Of a DNA stretch of 62,018 nt, positions 28,095-37,228 are shown one piece after another. The stretch covers positions 1-62,018 of the forward strand of contig JADHMX010000002.1 of NCBI GenBank assembly GCA_016779825.1. Direction: 5' to 3'. A program made the position numbers and the translations under genes. The notes under the pieces were generated by a model. That model did not search any database. It was not told where the DNA came from and was given only the letters and a program-made list of their open reading frames with translations. The stretch's first letter is position 1. Every line of letters starts with the position of its first letter. This DNA comes from Synechococcus sp. BS301-5m-G53. Lineage in GTDB: Bacteria > Cyanobacteriota > Cyanobacteriia > PCC-6307 > Cyanobiaceae.

Positions 28095-29150
28095 ATGAGA
28101 CGGCGCCGAGCCAGGGGACACCTAAAGCTGATCACGGCGCCATGGCGCGGCCCGATCAGTGCCCTCAGTGCCGTGATCTTCGCGGGTGCCCTGGGATACC
28201 GGATCACGGAGGGATGGGACTGGGGCGATTGCCTCTGGATGGTGCTGATCACCATCAGCACCATCGGCTTTGGAGAAGTCGCCCCCCTTTCCCCTCCAGG
28301 CCGCCTGGTCACCGTCTTGATCGTGGTTGGGGGCTTGGTGGTTGTGCAATTGGCCATCCAACGCGTTCTCGGGCTGAAGGAGTCGGGATATTTCCGCAGA
28401 CTGCGGGAGTTCCGCTTTCTCCGCATGCTGGAAGGCCTGCACGACCACGTGATTCTTTGCGGCTACGGCCGAATCGGACAGGAGATTGCAGCCCAACTGC
28501 AACGGGACGCGGTGCCACTCGTTGTGATCGAAACCGATCCAGAACGACGCGCCGTGGCCGAAGAAAATGGCTTTTGGGTGCTTCAGGCCGATGCAACCCT
28601 CGATGAAACCTTGCTGGACGCAGGCCTCGAACGCTGCTGCAGCCTCGTGGCAGCCCTTCCCAGCGATGCCTCGAATCTGTATGTGATCCTCAGCGCCAAG
28701 GACCTGAGACCGGATTGCCGCTTGATTGCCCGCGCCAACAGCGATGAAGCAGCGGCAAAGCTGCGGCTCGCAGGCGCCACTGTGGTGGTCAGTCCCTATG
28801 TGGCCGGTGGTCGGGTCATGGCCGCATCCGCTTTACGACCTCTGGCCCTCAACTTCATGGAGCTGCTGGCGGGCTCCGACTATGAAATCGAGGAATTCCA
28901 ACTCAGTAACAACCCTCTTCACCTGATGGAGATCCGCGGGAGGAGCCTGGCGGAACTGGAGCTGGGCCGTCGCAGTGGGGCCATGGTGCTGGCGATCCGG
29001 GACAACGGAAAGCTGATCGCCAATCCAGGGGGCGACACCCAGATGGCACCGGGGCAACTCCTGATTGTGCTGGGAAGCAAGACCCAACTCGCCACCTTTC
29101 AGGGGTTACTTGGCGAAGCCGTCGACACGATTGAATCCATGCCGGGTTGA
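28095..29150 (+). CDS. Potassium channel with RCK (TrkA-N/TrkA-C) regulatory domain
   Basis: A protein of 351 residues. Two membrane spans flank a pore loop with the K+ selectivity filter in TISTIGFGE (54-61 region). An RCK/TrkA-N Rossmann domain follows (VILCGYGRIGQEIAAQL, then ADATLDETLLDAGLERC) and a TrkA-C domain closes the protein (LELGRRSGAMVLAIRD). This is the MthK-like 2TM-RCK layout: a ligand-gated K+ channel in the cytoplasmic or thylakoid membrane. An arginine-rich N-terminus (MRRRRARGH) precedes the first span. Confidence 0.9.
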   Translation: MRRRRARGHLKLITAPWRGPISALSAVIFAGALGYRITEGWDWGDCLWMVLITISTIGFGEVAPLSPPGRLVTVLIVVGGLVVVQLAIQRVLGLKESGYFRRLREFRFLRMLEGLHDHVILCGYGRIGQEIAAQLQRDAVPLVVIETDPERRAVAEENGFWVLQADATLDETLLDAGLERCCSLVAALPSDASNLYVILSAKDLRPDCRLIARANSDEAAAKLRLAGATVVVSPYVAGGRVMAASALRPLALNFMELLAGSDYEIEEFQLSNNPLHLMEIRGRSLAELELGRRSGAMVLAIRDNGKLIANPGGDTQMAPGQLLIVLGSKTQLATFQGLLGEAVDTIESMPG

Positions 29151-29197
29151 GGTTGATCACGACGGCTCCGTACGATCCTGCGATCAACGGTGCCCCC

Positions 29198-29950
29198 ATG
29201 TCTTCCAGCGCTTCTCTTGCCGGTCAGACCGCCCTGGTGACGGGAGGGGGGCGCGGCATCGGCCGGGCGATCGCCCTGGCCCTTGGCGAAGCGGGTGCAG
29301 AAGTGGTTGTGAACTACTCCAACTCCGCCGCTGCAGCAGATGAAGTTGTCGCTGCAATCACCACGGCAGGGGGCCAGGCCTACGCCCTGCAGGCGAATGT
29401 GTCGATCGAAGCAGAGGTGGATGGCCTGATCAAAACTGTGCTCGAACGCAGCGGCCGTCTGGATGTGTTGGTGAACAACGCCGGCATCACACGGGATGGC
29501 CTGCTGATGCGGATGAAAACCGACGATTGGCAATCGGTGATCGACCTCAACCTCAGTGGAGTGTTCCTTTGCACGCGAGCCGTGGCACGCCCGATGCTGA
29601 AGCAGAAGAGCGGTCGGATCATCAACATCACCTCCGTCGTGGGACTGATGGGCAACGCTGGACAGGCCAACTACGCCGCGGCAAAAGCCGGCGTCATCGG
29701 TCTCACCCGCAGCACCGCCAAGGAGCTCGCCAGCCGAGGCATCACCGTGAATGCGGTGGCTCCAGGGTTCATCGCCACCGACATGACCAAGGACCTTGAT
29801 GCGGAGGTCATCCTCAAGGACATTCCCCTGGGAACCTTTGGCACCCAGGAGCAGGTGGCCGGTGCCGTGCGTTTTCTGGCCGCCGATCCAGCCGCGGCAT
29901 ACATCACGGGTCAGGTGCTGCAGGTGGATGGCGGAATGGTGATGGCTTGA
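29198..29950 (+). CDS. fabG: 3-oxoacyl-[acyl-carrier-protein] reductase
   Basis: A protein of 250 residues: NADPH motif VTGGGRGIGRAIA, VNNAG, catalytic Ser in NITSVVG, YAAAKAG (YxxxK) and the FabG-typical C-terminus VDGGMVM. It reduces beta-ketoacyl-ACP in fatty-acid elongation. Start is the ATG at 29198; an upstream frame start at 29147 lies at the end of the channel gene. A converging 58-residue membrane protein gene ends 9 bases beyond. Confidence 0.92.
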   Translation: MSSSASLAGQTALVTGGGRGIGRAIALALGEAGAEVVVNYSNSAAAADEVVAAITTAGGQAYALQANVSIEAEVDGLIKTVLERSGRLDVLVNNAGITRDGLLMRMKTDDWQSVIDLNLSGVFLCTRAVARPMLKQKSGRIINITSVVGLMGNAGQANYAAAKAGVIGLTRSTAKELASRGITVNAVAPGFIATDMTKDLDAEVILKDIPLGTFGTQEQVAGAVRFLAADPAAAYITGQVLQVDGGMVMA

Positions 29951-29959
29951 GCCAAGGCC

Positions 29960-30136
29960 TCAGGACTCAAGGGGTTGGGCCAGCTCATCCCGCAGGCGAC
30001 GGATGCGCTGGAGCAGCCGAAGCCGGCGGCTGCGGGCCGTAGCGGTCAGAAAGATGCGCAGGGGCACGTAGACCAGGGCCATCGAACCGGCCAACCCCGC
30101 CATCAGAACAAAGAAAAGTGCTCCGGATTCACCCAT
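29960..30136 (-). CDS. Small single-span membrane protein, 58 residues
   Basis: A short gene between fabG and groL. The ATG at 30136 opens MGESGALFFVLMAGLAGSMA, then LVYVPLRIFL, one clear membrane helix, followed by a strongly basic cytoplasmic tail (ATARSRRLRLLQRIRRLRD) and a TGA at 29960-29962. Codon use matches the neighbourhood and no other gene explains the 300-base gap. Such 'helix plus arginine tail' proteins are common small thylakoid or plasma-membrane factors, but I do not recognise this one. Confidence 0.65.
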   Translation of the reverse strand: MGESGALFFVLMAGLAGSMALVYVPLRIFLTATARSRRLRLLQRIRRLRDELAQPLES

Positions 30137-30266
30137 GACCGGACCCTAATCAGTCCGCTTAAGGGAGGCATCCAAGCCGCTCCAACCATTCGGCTTTCCC
30201 CACCACAAGGCCTCTCCACGATCACCACATCGCTGTGGGACAGTGACCAACGGCGTCCCCGCGACT

Positions 30267-31955
30267 ATGGCCAAACTCCTTTCTTTCTCTGACGAATCCC
30301 GCAGCGCCCTCGAGCGGGGTGTTGATGCACTCGCCAATACCGTGCGCGTCACGATCGGCCCCCGCGGTCGCAACGTTGTGCTCGAAAAGAAATTCGGCGC
30401 ACCCGACATCGTCAACGACGGCGATTCGATCGCCCGTGAAATCGAACTCGACGACCCGTTCGAGAACCTCGGCGCCAAGCTGATGCAGCAGGTGTCCTCC
30501 AAAACCAAGGACAAAGCCGGCGACGGCACCACGACCGCAACCATCCTGGCTCAGGCACTGGTGCGGGAAGGTCTGCGCAACACCGCTGCTGGGGCGAGTC
30601 CTGTGGAACTCCGCCGCGGCATGGAGAAGGCCGCTGCACAGATTGTTGCGGGACTGGGCGAGCGGAGCCAGGCCGTCGCCGGCGATGCCATTCGTCAGGT
30701 GGCCACAGTGAGCTCCGGTGGTGACGACGAAGTCGGTCGGATGATCGCGGAGGCGATGGACAAGGTGAGCACCGATGGAGTGATCACGGTTGAGGAGTCG
30801 AAGTCGCTAGCCACGGAACTCGAAATCACCGAAGGGATGGCCTTCGATCGGGGCTACAGCTCCCCTTACTTCGTTACCGATGCCGAGCGTCAGGTCTGTG
30901 AATTTGAAAACCCGCTGATCCTGCTGACCGATCGCAAGATCAGCACGATCACTGATCTTGTCCCCGTGCTGGAGACCATTCAGAAGAGTGGTTCTCCGCT
31001 CCTCATCCTTTCTGAGGAAGTGGAAGGCGAAGCCCTGGCCACCCTGGTGATGAACAAGAGCCGTGGCGTTCTGCAGGTGGCAGCTGTTCGTGCACCCTCC
31101 TTTGGGGAACGCCGCAAGGCAGCCCTGGCTGATATCGCCATCCTCACGGGCGGAACGCTGATCAGCGAGGACAAGGCGATGACCCTCGAGAAAGTGACTC
31201 TCGAGGATCTCGGCAAAGCGCGCCGCGTCACCATCAGCAAGGAGAGCACCACGATCGTCGCCACGGATGACCATCGCCAGGCGGTGAGCGAACGCGTCAG
31301 CGCGATCCGACGCGAACTGGAGGCCACCGAATCCGACTACGACCGCGAAAAGCTCCAAGAGCGGATCGCAAAGCTGGCCGGCGGCGTGGCCGTGATCAAG
31401 GTCGGTGCGCCGACGGAAACCGAACTGAAGAACCGCAAACTGCGGATCGAGGATGCCCTGAATGCCACCCGTGCCGCCGTCGAGGAGGGCATTGTTGCCG
31501 GCGGCGGCAGCACCTTGCTGCAACTCGCCGACAACCTCGGCGCGCTGGCTGCATCCCTGAACGGCGACCAACGCACCGGCGTTGAGATCGTGCAGCGGGC
31601 ACTGACGGCGCCGATCCATCAGATCGCCACCAATGCCGGTCAGAACGGTGACGTGGTGATTGCTGGCATGCGCAGCAGCGGCCAGGGATACAACGCCCTC
31701 AGTGGTGCCTACGAAGACCTGATGGCTGCTGGCATCGTTGATGCAGCCAAGGTGGTTCGCCTGGCCGTGCAGGATTCGATTTCGATCGCATCGCTCCTGA
31801 TCACGACCGAAGTTGTGATTGCCGACAAGCCTGAACCTCCTGCACCAGCTCCCGCCGGAGACGGAGACCCGATGGGTGGTATGGGTGGAATGGGCGGCAT
31901 GGGCATGCCCGGGATGGGCGGCATGGGCGGCATGGGCATGCCCGGGATGATGTGA
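30267..31955 (+). CDS. groL: GroEL chaperonin (copy without adjacent groES)
   Basis: A protein of 562 residues: [23 protein letters not shown] site [14 protein letters not shown], intermediate-domain [16 protein letters not shown], and a C-terminal Gly/Met tail. It folds proteins in an ATP-driven cage. No groES is upstream and no CIRCE element is visible, so this is probably the second cyanobacterial GroEL (GroEL2 type) rather than the groESL copy. An in-frame start at 30243 would add 8 residues. The stop abuts the nanE stop as TGATCA. Confidence 0.93.
   Translation: MAKLLSFSDESRSALERGVDALANTVRVTIGPRGRNVVLEKKFGAPDIVNDGDSIAREIELDDPFENLGAKLMQQVSSKTKDKAGDGTTTATILAQALVREGLRNTAAGASPVELRRGMEKAAAQIVAGLGERSQAVAGDAIRQVATVSSGGDDEVGRMIAEAMDKVSTDGVITVEESKSLATELEITEGMAFDRGYSSPYFVTDAERQVCEFENPLILLTDRKISTITDLVPVLETIQKSGSPLLILSEEVEGEALATLVMNKSRGVLQVAAVRAPSFGERRKAALADIAILTGGTLISEDKAMTLEKVTLEDLGKARRVTISKESTTIVATDDHRQAVSERVSAIRRELEATESDYDREKLQERIAKLAGGVAVIKVGAPTETELKNRKLRIEDALNATRAAVEEGIVAGGGSTLLQLADNLGALAASLNGDQRTGVEIVQRALTAPIHQIATNAGQNGDVVIAGMRSSGQGYNALSGAYEDLMAAGIVDAAKVVRLAVQDSISIASLLITTEVVIADKPEPPAPAPAGDGDPMGGMGGMGGMGMPGMGGMGGMGMPGMM
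31872..31950 (+). repeat. groL: Gly/Met-coding tandem repeat at the groL 3' end
   Basis: Repeats of ATGGG(T/C)GG-type triplet blocks encode the GGM tail; the longer unit GGCATGGGCATGCCCGGGATG occurs twice (about 31896-31916 and 31929-31949). Such tails are known in GroEL but vary in length between strains. Confidence 0.8.
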
Positions 31956-32645
31956 TCAGCTGATCATTCCCTGGCAATAGGCGGTCACCTGGAGATCCAC
32001 TCCGGTGATCGCCGTCCCAACCACCACGGTGTCGGCACCGGCCTGCAACGCCAATCGAGCATCCGCAGGAGACGCAATCCCCCCCTCACAGATCAGACGC
32101 ACCGAGCGTGGAAGTTCAGCACGAAGTTGGGGGAGCAGATCAAGCGCAGGCGGGCGCTGTTGGGCCGTCTCTTCTGTGTAGCCATAAAGCGTGGTTCCAA
32201 CCCAGTCACAGCCGAGTTGGGCTGCACGCAAGCCGTTCTCCAGCGAATCCACATCAGCCATGAGGGGAGCCCGTAGCTCATCCCGGGTGCGCTGAATCAA
32301 TGCAGCCAGGTCCTGCCCCGCAGGACGTTGACGGGCTGTGGCATCGATCGCGATCACATCGGCCCCTGCAGACCACACCGCCTGAATCTCTTTCCAGCCA
32401 GGAGTGATGTACACCGGGCTGTCGGGGAAGGTGCACTTCCACAGGCCGATGATCAAGGCTTCCGGACAGCGGCGCCGCACAGCACCAATGTGTTCAGGGC
32501 TTTCCAAGCGCACGCCCACCGCACCATTGCGCAAGGAGGCATCCGCCATGGCGGCGATCACATCGGGATGGCGCATGGGCGAACCCTGAGGCGCCTGCAC
32601 CGAAACGATCAGCCCCTGATCCAGGGATTCAGGGTTCGGAATCAT
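31956..32645 (-). CDS. nanE: N-acetylmannosamine-6-phosphate 2-epimerase-like protein
   Basis: A protein of 229 residues with the NanE (beta/alpha)8 pattern: GLIVSVQAPQGSPM, VGVRLESPEHIGAVR, PVYITPGWKEI, LMADVDSLENGLRAAQLG and the phosphate site ICEGGIASPADARLALQAGADTVVVGTAIT. NanE interconverts ManNAc-6-P and GlcNAc-6-P. No other sialate or ManNAc catabolic gene is in the window; here it follows an ABC exporter operon, so an amino-sugar role in glycan synthesis is an inference. Stop abuts the groL stop. Confidence 0.85.
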   Translation of the reverse strand: MIPNPESLDQGLIVSVQAPQGSPMRHPDVIAAMADASLRNGAVGVRLESPEHIGAVRRRCPEALIIGLWKCTFPDSPVYITPGWKEIQAVWSAGADVIAIDATARQRPAGQDLAALIQRTRDELRAPLMADVDSLENGLRAAQLGCDWVGTTLYGYTEETAQQRPPALDLLPQLRAELPRSVRLICEGGIASPADARLALQAGADTVVVGTAITGVDLQVTAYCQGMIS

Positions 32646-32650
32646 GGTGT

Positions 32651-33193
32651 TCAGGACGCCTTGGGGAACGCGTCATCCTCTCGGCGCGGAAGCCAACGCC
32701 GCAGCGATCGGGGCGTGCTGATCGGGGGGGCCGGTACAGGAGCAGCCGAGGAGGTCCGTTGAAGCAGCTTTTCTTCAGCCGCAATCTCTTCCTTCTGTTC
32801 AACGATCGTTTCGTCCTCAGCGATCACCGCGTCCTCAACGAACACGTCACCCGCGAAAACGTTCTCTTCAGCCGCAATCTCATCCACCTCAGTTGCAATC
32901 TCGGAAGTGAATGAAGGCTCCTCAGAAGGCTTCTCAGCAACTGGCATCGGCAACGGATTCACAGCGGAGGCATCGCTGGCCTCAACCGCTGCGGGGCTGA
33001 ACTGAGAATCCAAGATTGTCGGCTCAGGCAAGCTCAGGTCAAGCTCAGCAGCTCCTTCAAAGCCATAGCGGTGAACCCACTGACTGATCAGGCGCGACAG
33101 CAGGGCTTCGTCGCCTGCGCTCCTGGCTTCCTGGATCTGAAGGGCCAGAGCATTCTGTCGACGCGACGGCTGCTGAAACGGAGAAGAGAGCAC
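32651..33193 (-). CDS. Acidic repeat-containing hypothetical protein
   Basis: A protein of 180 residues from the GTG at 33193, only 4 bases after the permease stop. A short helical N-terminal domain (ALQIQEARSAGDEALLSRLISQWVHRYG) is followed by a long acidic, low-complexity region with repeated EIAAEE-type segments and a basic, proline-rich C-terminus (PRSLRRWLPRRED). A 17-base direct repeat (32772-32788 and 32865-32881) underlies two of the acidic units. No signal peptide. Function unknown; cotranscription with the exporter genes is likely. Confidence 0.6.
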   Translation of the reverse strand: MLSSPFQQPSRRQNALALQIQEARSAGDEALLSRLISQWVHRYGFEGAAELDLSLPEPTILDSQFSPAAVEASDASAVNPLPMPVAEKPSEEPSFTSEIATEVDEIAAEENVFAGDVFVEDAVIAEDETIVEQKEEIAAEEKLLQRTSSAAPVPAPPISTPRSLRRWLPRREDDAFPKAS

Positions 33194-33197
33194 GGAT

Positions 33198-34061
33198 TCA
33201 GGAAAGTTTGCGGTTGAGCAACGGGCGAATCGCAAGGAACAGCCCGATGGTGAGCAGCAGCAGAATCAGCAGACAGCTGGTGCCAGTGACATCCCCGTAG
33301 GGCGCCTCCAACAAAACTGCCGACAGGTCCAGAGGACCTTGGTAGGCCGCTCGAATGGGTTCAATCGCGAAGGTAAGAGGATTCAAGGCCGCAAGCCACC
33401 CCAGCCAGGTCGGCATGAAAGAAAGAGGGGCCAAGGCCGTGCTGGCAAACAGCAAGGGCAAATTGGCCACAAAGATCACGGCAATCAATTCGATGTGACC
33501 CGGCAAGGCGAACGCGAGGCCGAGGCTGAGGGCTGTGACGGCAAAAACGAGCAACAGAAGCGTCACCAACACCAAGGCAAGGCCGCTGACACCAGGCCAT
33601 CCGTAGCCGAGCAGGGCTGCGGTGCCCATGATCGCCAGACTCTGCAGCAGGCTCAGCACAGTGATGTAAATCACCGACGCCAGCACGATGGAACTGCGGC
33701 TTCGCAGGGGTGCCACGAGCAACCGATTGAGGAAGCCGAATTCACGGTCGAACATCACCGGCAGGCCAGCATTCAGAGCCCCGCTGAATGCTGTGAACAC
33801 GATGACTCCAGCACCAAGAAAACGGCCGTAGCTCATCCCACCTGGCAGAAGGCCTTCAGGGGCATTGGCGAAGAGCGCACCGAACAGAATCAACCAAATC
33901 AGGGGTTGCAGAACCCCGGCGATCAAGGTCGAAGGGCGACGCATCAGCTGAAGAAACAAACGCCGGGTGAGGGCCCACGTCTCCTGACTGAGCTCTGACA
34001 GGGCTCCGGCTGGCTGCTGCTGGAGAGGAACGGATGCAGTTGGGGAGGTCATCGTTGGCAC
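33198..34061 (-). CDS. ABC-2 type exporter permease
   Basis: A protein of up to 287 residues with six membrane spans. It shows the ABC2 membrane pattern: RRLFLQLMRRPSTLIAGVLQPLIWLILFGALF, GAGVIVFTAFSGALNAGLPVMFDREFGFLNRLLVAPL and a final hydrophobic C-terminus, as in DrrB-type drug/polysaccharide exporters. Start is either the GTG at 34061, abutting the ATPase stop, or the ATG at 34052. Pairs with the ATPase gene immediately upstream; substrate unknown. Confidence 0.85.
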   Translation of the reverse strand: MPTMTSPTASVPLQQQPAGALSELSQETWALTRRLFLQLMRRPSTLIAGVLQPLIWLILFGALFANAPEGLLPGGMSYGRFLGAGVIVFTAFSGALNAGLPVMFDREFGFLNRLLVAPLRSRSSIVLASVIYITVLSLLQSLAIMGTAALLGYGWPGVSGLALVLVTLLLLVFAVTALSLGLAFALPGHIELIAVIFVANLPLLFASTALAPLSFMPTWLGWLAALNPLTFAIEPIRAAYQGPLDLSAVLLEAPYGDVTGTSCLLILLLLTIGLFLAIRPLLNRKLS

Positions 34062-35075
34062 TCAACGCATGGATTGACGCTTTTCTTTTTTGACGTCGCG
34101 CTGGCCAGCAATGGCCAGTTCAGCGTCCATCAAGGTGCGTCCTGTGGCCTGAAGGTAGACATCATCGAGGCTTGGACGGCTTTGAGCCAGCGCAAAGACA
34201 GGGAGTCCAGCAGCTTCGAGGGTCTGGCGCAGCTGGTCGATCACGGCCCCACCCTCAATCACCAGGTTGAGGGAAAAGCCCTGGGATCGGTTCACCACCA
34301 CCTGTCGCACCCCTTCGAGCGGCTCCAGCAGCGCACGCACCTGGGTCGCCTCCCCTGCGGTGCTGAATTCTCGGACCCGAAGGGTGACGCGATCACCACC
34401 AAGACGTTGTTTGAGCTGGTCCGGTGTGCCTTCAGCTATCACACGACCGTCGTCGATGATCGCTATCTGATCCGCCAAGGCCTCCACCTCTTCGAGGTAG
34501 TGACTGCTCAGAAGAACAGTGGTGCCCTCCTGAACCAACTGACGCAGCAGTTGCCAGATGGCACTCCGGCTTTCAATGTCCAATCCGACGGTGGGCTCAT
34601 CGAGCACGAGCAACCGGGGTCGATGCAGCAGACCGGCAGCAAGATCCAGCCGGCGACGCATGCCACCGGAATAGGTGCCGCAGCGACGGTCAATCCAGTC
34701 GCCCATTGCGAGTCGTTCAATCAGATCCGCGATTCGCGTCTCGCGTTCGTTGCGCGGCAAGTGATAAAGATCGCCCTGCAGCTGCAGCAGTTCTCGGCCG
34801 CTGAGGATCTTGTCGATGGCCACCTCTTGGGCCACATAACCCATCAGTTGACGCACCTCTCTGGGCTGCGCCAGGGCGTCGACACCACCGACAAGAACCG
34901 ACCCACTGTCGGGGCCGAGCAGGGTGGCCAGGATTCGCATCGCCGTTGTTTTGCCGGCACCATTCGGACCCAGAAGCCCGTAAAGACACCCTTCCGGGAC
35001 GGTGAGATCAAGCTCACGCAGTGCCGTAACCGAGCCGTAGGCCTTGGAGATCTTGCGCAGTTCAATCAACGCCAT
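34062..35075 (-). CDS. ABC exporter ATP-binding protein (DrrA-like)
   Basis: A protein of 337 residues. Walker A GPNGAGKT (36-43), signature YSGGM (135-139), Walker B LLVLDEPTVGLD (155-166) and the switch His in SSHYLEE. The C-terminal 100 residues form the DUF4162-like extension of DrrA-type ATPases (TLRVREFSTAGEATQV). It energises the adjacent ABC-2 permease to export a drug, lipid or glycan. 50 bases separate it from ctaB upstream on the same strand. Confidence 0.92.
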   Translation of the reverse strand: MALIELRKISKAYGSVTALRELDLTVPEGCLYGLLGPNGAGKTTAMRILATLLGPDSGSVLVGGVDALAQPREVRQLMGYVAQEVAIDKILSGRELLQLQGDLYHLPRNERETRIADLIERLAMGDWIDRRCGTYSGGMRRRLDLAAGLLHRPRLLVLDEPTVGLDIESRSAIWQLLRQLVQEGTTVLLSSHYLEEVEALADQIAIIDDGRVIAEGTPDQLKQRLGGDRVTLRVREFSTAGEATQVRALLEPLEGVRQVVVNRSQGFSLNLVIEGGAVIDQLRQTLEAAGLPVFALAQSRPSLDDVYLQATGRTLMDAELAIAGQRDVKKEKRQSMR

Positions 35076-35125
35076 CAGGCACCGTCAGGGACACGCTCGG
35101 GCAATTCAGGGAATCTAAAGAGTGC

Positions 35126-36109
35126 TCATCGCATCCCCGCGAGCTGGGAAAGAAGCTGCATCACCTGGTGGGCAAAGCCCGATGCCAGGTCCGTCCGGCT
35201 GAGAATGAGCAGCAGGCACAGACCAAACAGATAGAGAATCGACCAGCGGAACAGAGCCTTGGCGTTCACCAGGCTGTCGGGATCCAGAGAGAGCCGATCA
35301 ACAAGCTGCAGCAGTCGACCGTTGTAGGGAAGCAGCATCACGCCGTAGAAGGCGCCACCTGAGGGCAGGGCGAACACCCCCAAACCGCTCAGCAGAACAG
35401 TGATCCAGCCATAGGTCTTGATCGCTCGTGCCGTCACCACAGGCCCCTTCACCACGGGCAGCATCGGAATCCCAACGGCGCGATAGTCCTCGCGCAACAA
35501 CAGGGCCAAAGCCCAGAAGTGGGCGGGGGTCCAGACCATCACAAGCGCGAACAGCCACCAGCCCCCAAGACCGACATGGCCGGTGGCAGCAGCGGCCCCC
35601 ACGAGGGGCGGAATGGCCCCGGCGACCCCACCGACGACGATGTTCTGGGACGTCCGCGGCTTGAGCAAAGCTGTGTAGAGCAGCACATAACTGCAAAGGC
35701 CGAGCAGGGACAACCCAGCAGCGAGACAGTTGACGCCGCTCACCAGAAGCATCGCCGCCGCCAGGGTGCAGGCGATGGCGCCAATGAAGGCACTGGTGGG
35801 CGACAGCCGACCGGAGGGGAGTGCGCGACCGCTGGTGCGGGCCATTCGACCATCGAGGTCCTGCTCCCACAAGCAGTTCAAAACCCCTGCAGCAGCGGAG
35901 GCAAGCGCCCCTCCCCCCAGGGTGCAGACCAGCCGCGGAGATGAGAGAGGCCAGCCCTCACTGAGAGCCATTCCACCCAGAGTGGTGGCCAGCAGCAGAG
36001 GAATAAGGCGGGGCTTGGCGACTTCCAGCCAGGCCGGAAGTTTCACCCGCTTGCGGGAGGGAACCACCTCCTCACGAGTCGGACGAACAGTTGCAGTGAT
36101 TTCAGCCAT
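35126..36109 (-). CDS. ctaB: Protoheme IX farnesyltransferase (heme O synthase)
   Basis: A protein of 327 residues with about nine membrane spans. The prenyltransferase motif [23 protein letters not shown] is present, with [21 protein letters not shown] and a second region [19 protein letters not shown]. It farnesylates heme B to heme O for the aa3-type oxidase. Start ATG 36109 overlaps the ctaA stop by 8 bases, so the two are translationally linked. Confidence 0.94.
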   Translation of the reverse strand: MAEITATVRPTREEVVPSRKRVKLPAWLEVAKPRLIPLLLATTLGGMALSEGWPLSSPRLVCTLGGGALASAAAGVLNCLWEQDLDGRMARTSGRALPSGRLSPTSAFIGAIACTLAAAMLLVSGVNCLAAGLSLLGLCSYVLLYTALLKPRTSQNIVVGGVAGAIPPLVGAAAATGHVGLGGWWLFALVMVWTPAHFWALALLLREDYRAVGIPMLPVVKGPVVTARAIKTYGWITVLLSGLGVFALPSGGAFYGVMLLPYNGRLLQLVDRLSLDPDSLVNAKALFRWSILYLFGLCLLLILSRTDLASGFAHQVMQLLSQLAGMR

Positions 36110-37028
36110 GACAGGCCTCCAAAGTGGTGTCGTCGAGGACAACGGAACGGGACGGTGAGGGGAGGTCCGGAGAGCGGACCAGAAGCGCCGCCAACAGAGC
36201 GATCAGCAGGGCAGCCACCAGCTGATGCGCGACGGTCACTGCGGGTTGCGACAAACCAAGACGAAGGGTGAGAACGCCAAGGGCCACCTGAACCAGCACC
36301 AAGAGCACGGCCCCAGCCAGCCAGGGCCACTGCTGGCGAGCCCAACCACCCGCGAGAACTGCTGCAGCGGCGAAGGCGAGCACAACAACGACCACCGGCA
36401 TCGCCGTCACGCGATGGGAGAGAACCAGCTGGCAGGCCTCTCCTCCAGCCAGGCATCGCTGCCCTGCCCAAGCGGTGGCCATGCGACCACCGAGCAGGCA
36501 CTGCACAAAGACCGATAACAGGCCAAGCGATGCCCCGATGCGCCACCAGAGCGGAGCGACGACAGCCGCGGGGTGAAGCAAGCGTTGGGTCAGCCCACTA
36601 AGGAGCGCCACAAGGGTGAGAGCGAGTGCCAGATGAGCTGTCACCACACCGGAGGGGAGCAGCCGGGTCACCGTCAGCGCACCCAAACCTCCCTGCATCG
36701 CCACCAGAACCATCAGGCCAGCGGCCAGCCAGGGCAGCCATCGCGGCAGTTGACTCCGCTGGAGCGTCGTCGCCACAGCCATCACCACCAGGGCAATGCC
36801 GATGACGAACGCATCGAGGCGGTGAAACCACTCCAGGAACACCTGAACATTCATCTGGCGACCCGGCAAAAACGAGCCAAAGCACAGGGGCCAGTCCGGA
36901 CAGGCCAAGCCGGCCTCCATCACCCGAGTCGCTCCACCGATCACCACTAAAGCGATCACCGCAACCACTAGGTGAGCCGACAACAACCCGAGACGTCGAC
37001 GCAATGTCGACATTGAGGAAAGCATCAT
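36102..37028 (-). CDS. ctaA: Heme A synthase (COX15/CtaA)
   Basis: About 308 residues from the ATG at 37028; ATGs at 37025 and 37013 are also possible. Eight membrane spans in two halves, each with conserved His: [61 protein letters not shown] and [14 protein letters not shown]. It converts heme O to heme A. Divergent from ctaC across about 200 bases, as in other cyanobacteria. Confidence 0.92.
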   Translation of the reverse strand: MMLSSMSTLRRRLGLLSAHLVVAVIALVVIGGATRVMEAGLACPDWPLCFGSFLPGRQMNVQVFLEWFHRLDAFVIGIALVVMAVATTLQRSQLPRWLPWLAAGLMVLVAMQGGLGALTVTRLLPSGVVTAHLALALTLVALLSGLTQRLLHPAAVVAPLWWRIGASLGLLSVFVQCLLGGRMATAWAGQRCLAGGEACQLVLSHRVTAMPVVVVVLAFAAAAVLAGGWARQQWPWLAGAVLLVLVQVALGVLTLRLGLSQPAVTVAHQLVAALLIALLAALLVRSPDLPSPSRSVVLDDTTLEACHG

Positions 37029-37228
37029 CGAACAAGCTCCATCCGATGCATCCAAAAGGGATTGCTTGGACCGTAGCGATGCAGAAGATGACGTCATGCT
37101 GTGTGGACGTCTGCGACAAAAATGAGGAAAAATCATTCCCTTTTCCTGACAGAAATAAGGCCTTAACAATCACTTCATGGAGAACCGCAGCCAGACCCAT
37201 ACGCTGTTGAAAACCAGGGATTGATCAG
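37029..37228. promoter_or_regulatory. Divergent ctaA/ctaC intergenic region with inverted repeats
   Basis: 200 bases with no gene. It holds AGGAAAA (37125-37131) and TTTTCCT (37141-37147), a 7-bp inverted repeat with a 9-base spacer, and two GACGTC palindromes (37090-37095 and 37106-37111) 16 bases apart. Both could be operator half-sites for control of the oxidase genes. No strong -10/-35 pair was picked. Confidence 0.4.

Noticed and set aside
30137-30266. CIRCE or other heat-shock operator before groL
   Set aside because: No TTAGCACTC-N9-GAGTGCTAA or close variant in the 130 bases before the start.
37045-37210. A + strand frame in the ctaA-ctaC gap
   Set aside because: Cys-rich start without motif, no ribosome-binding site, and it lies over the probable promoter region.
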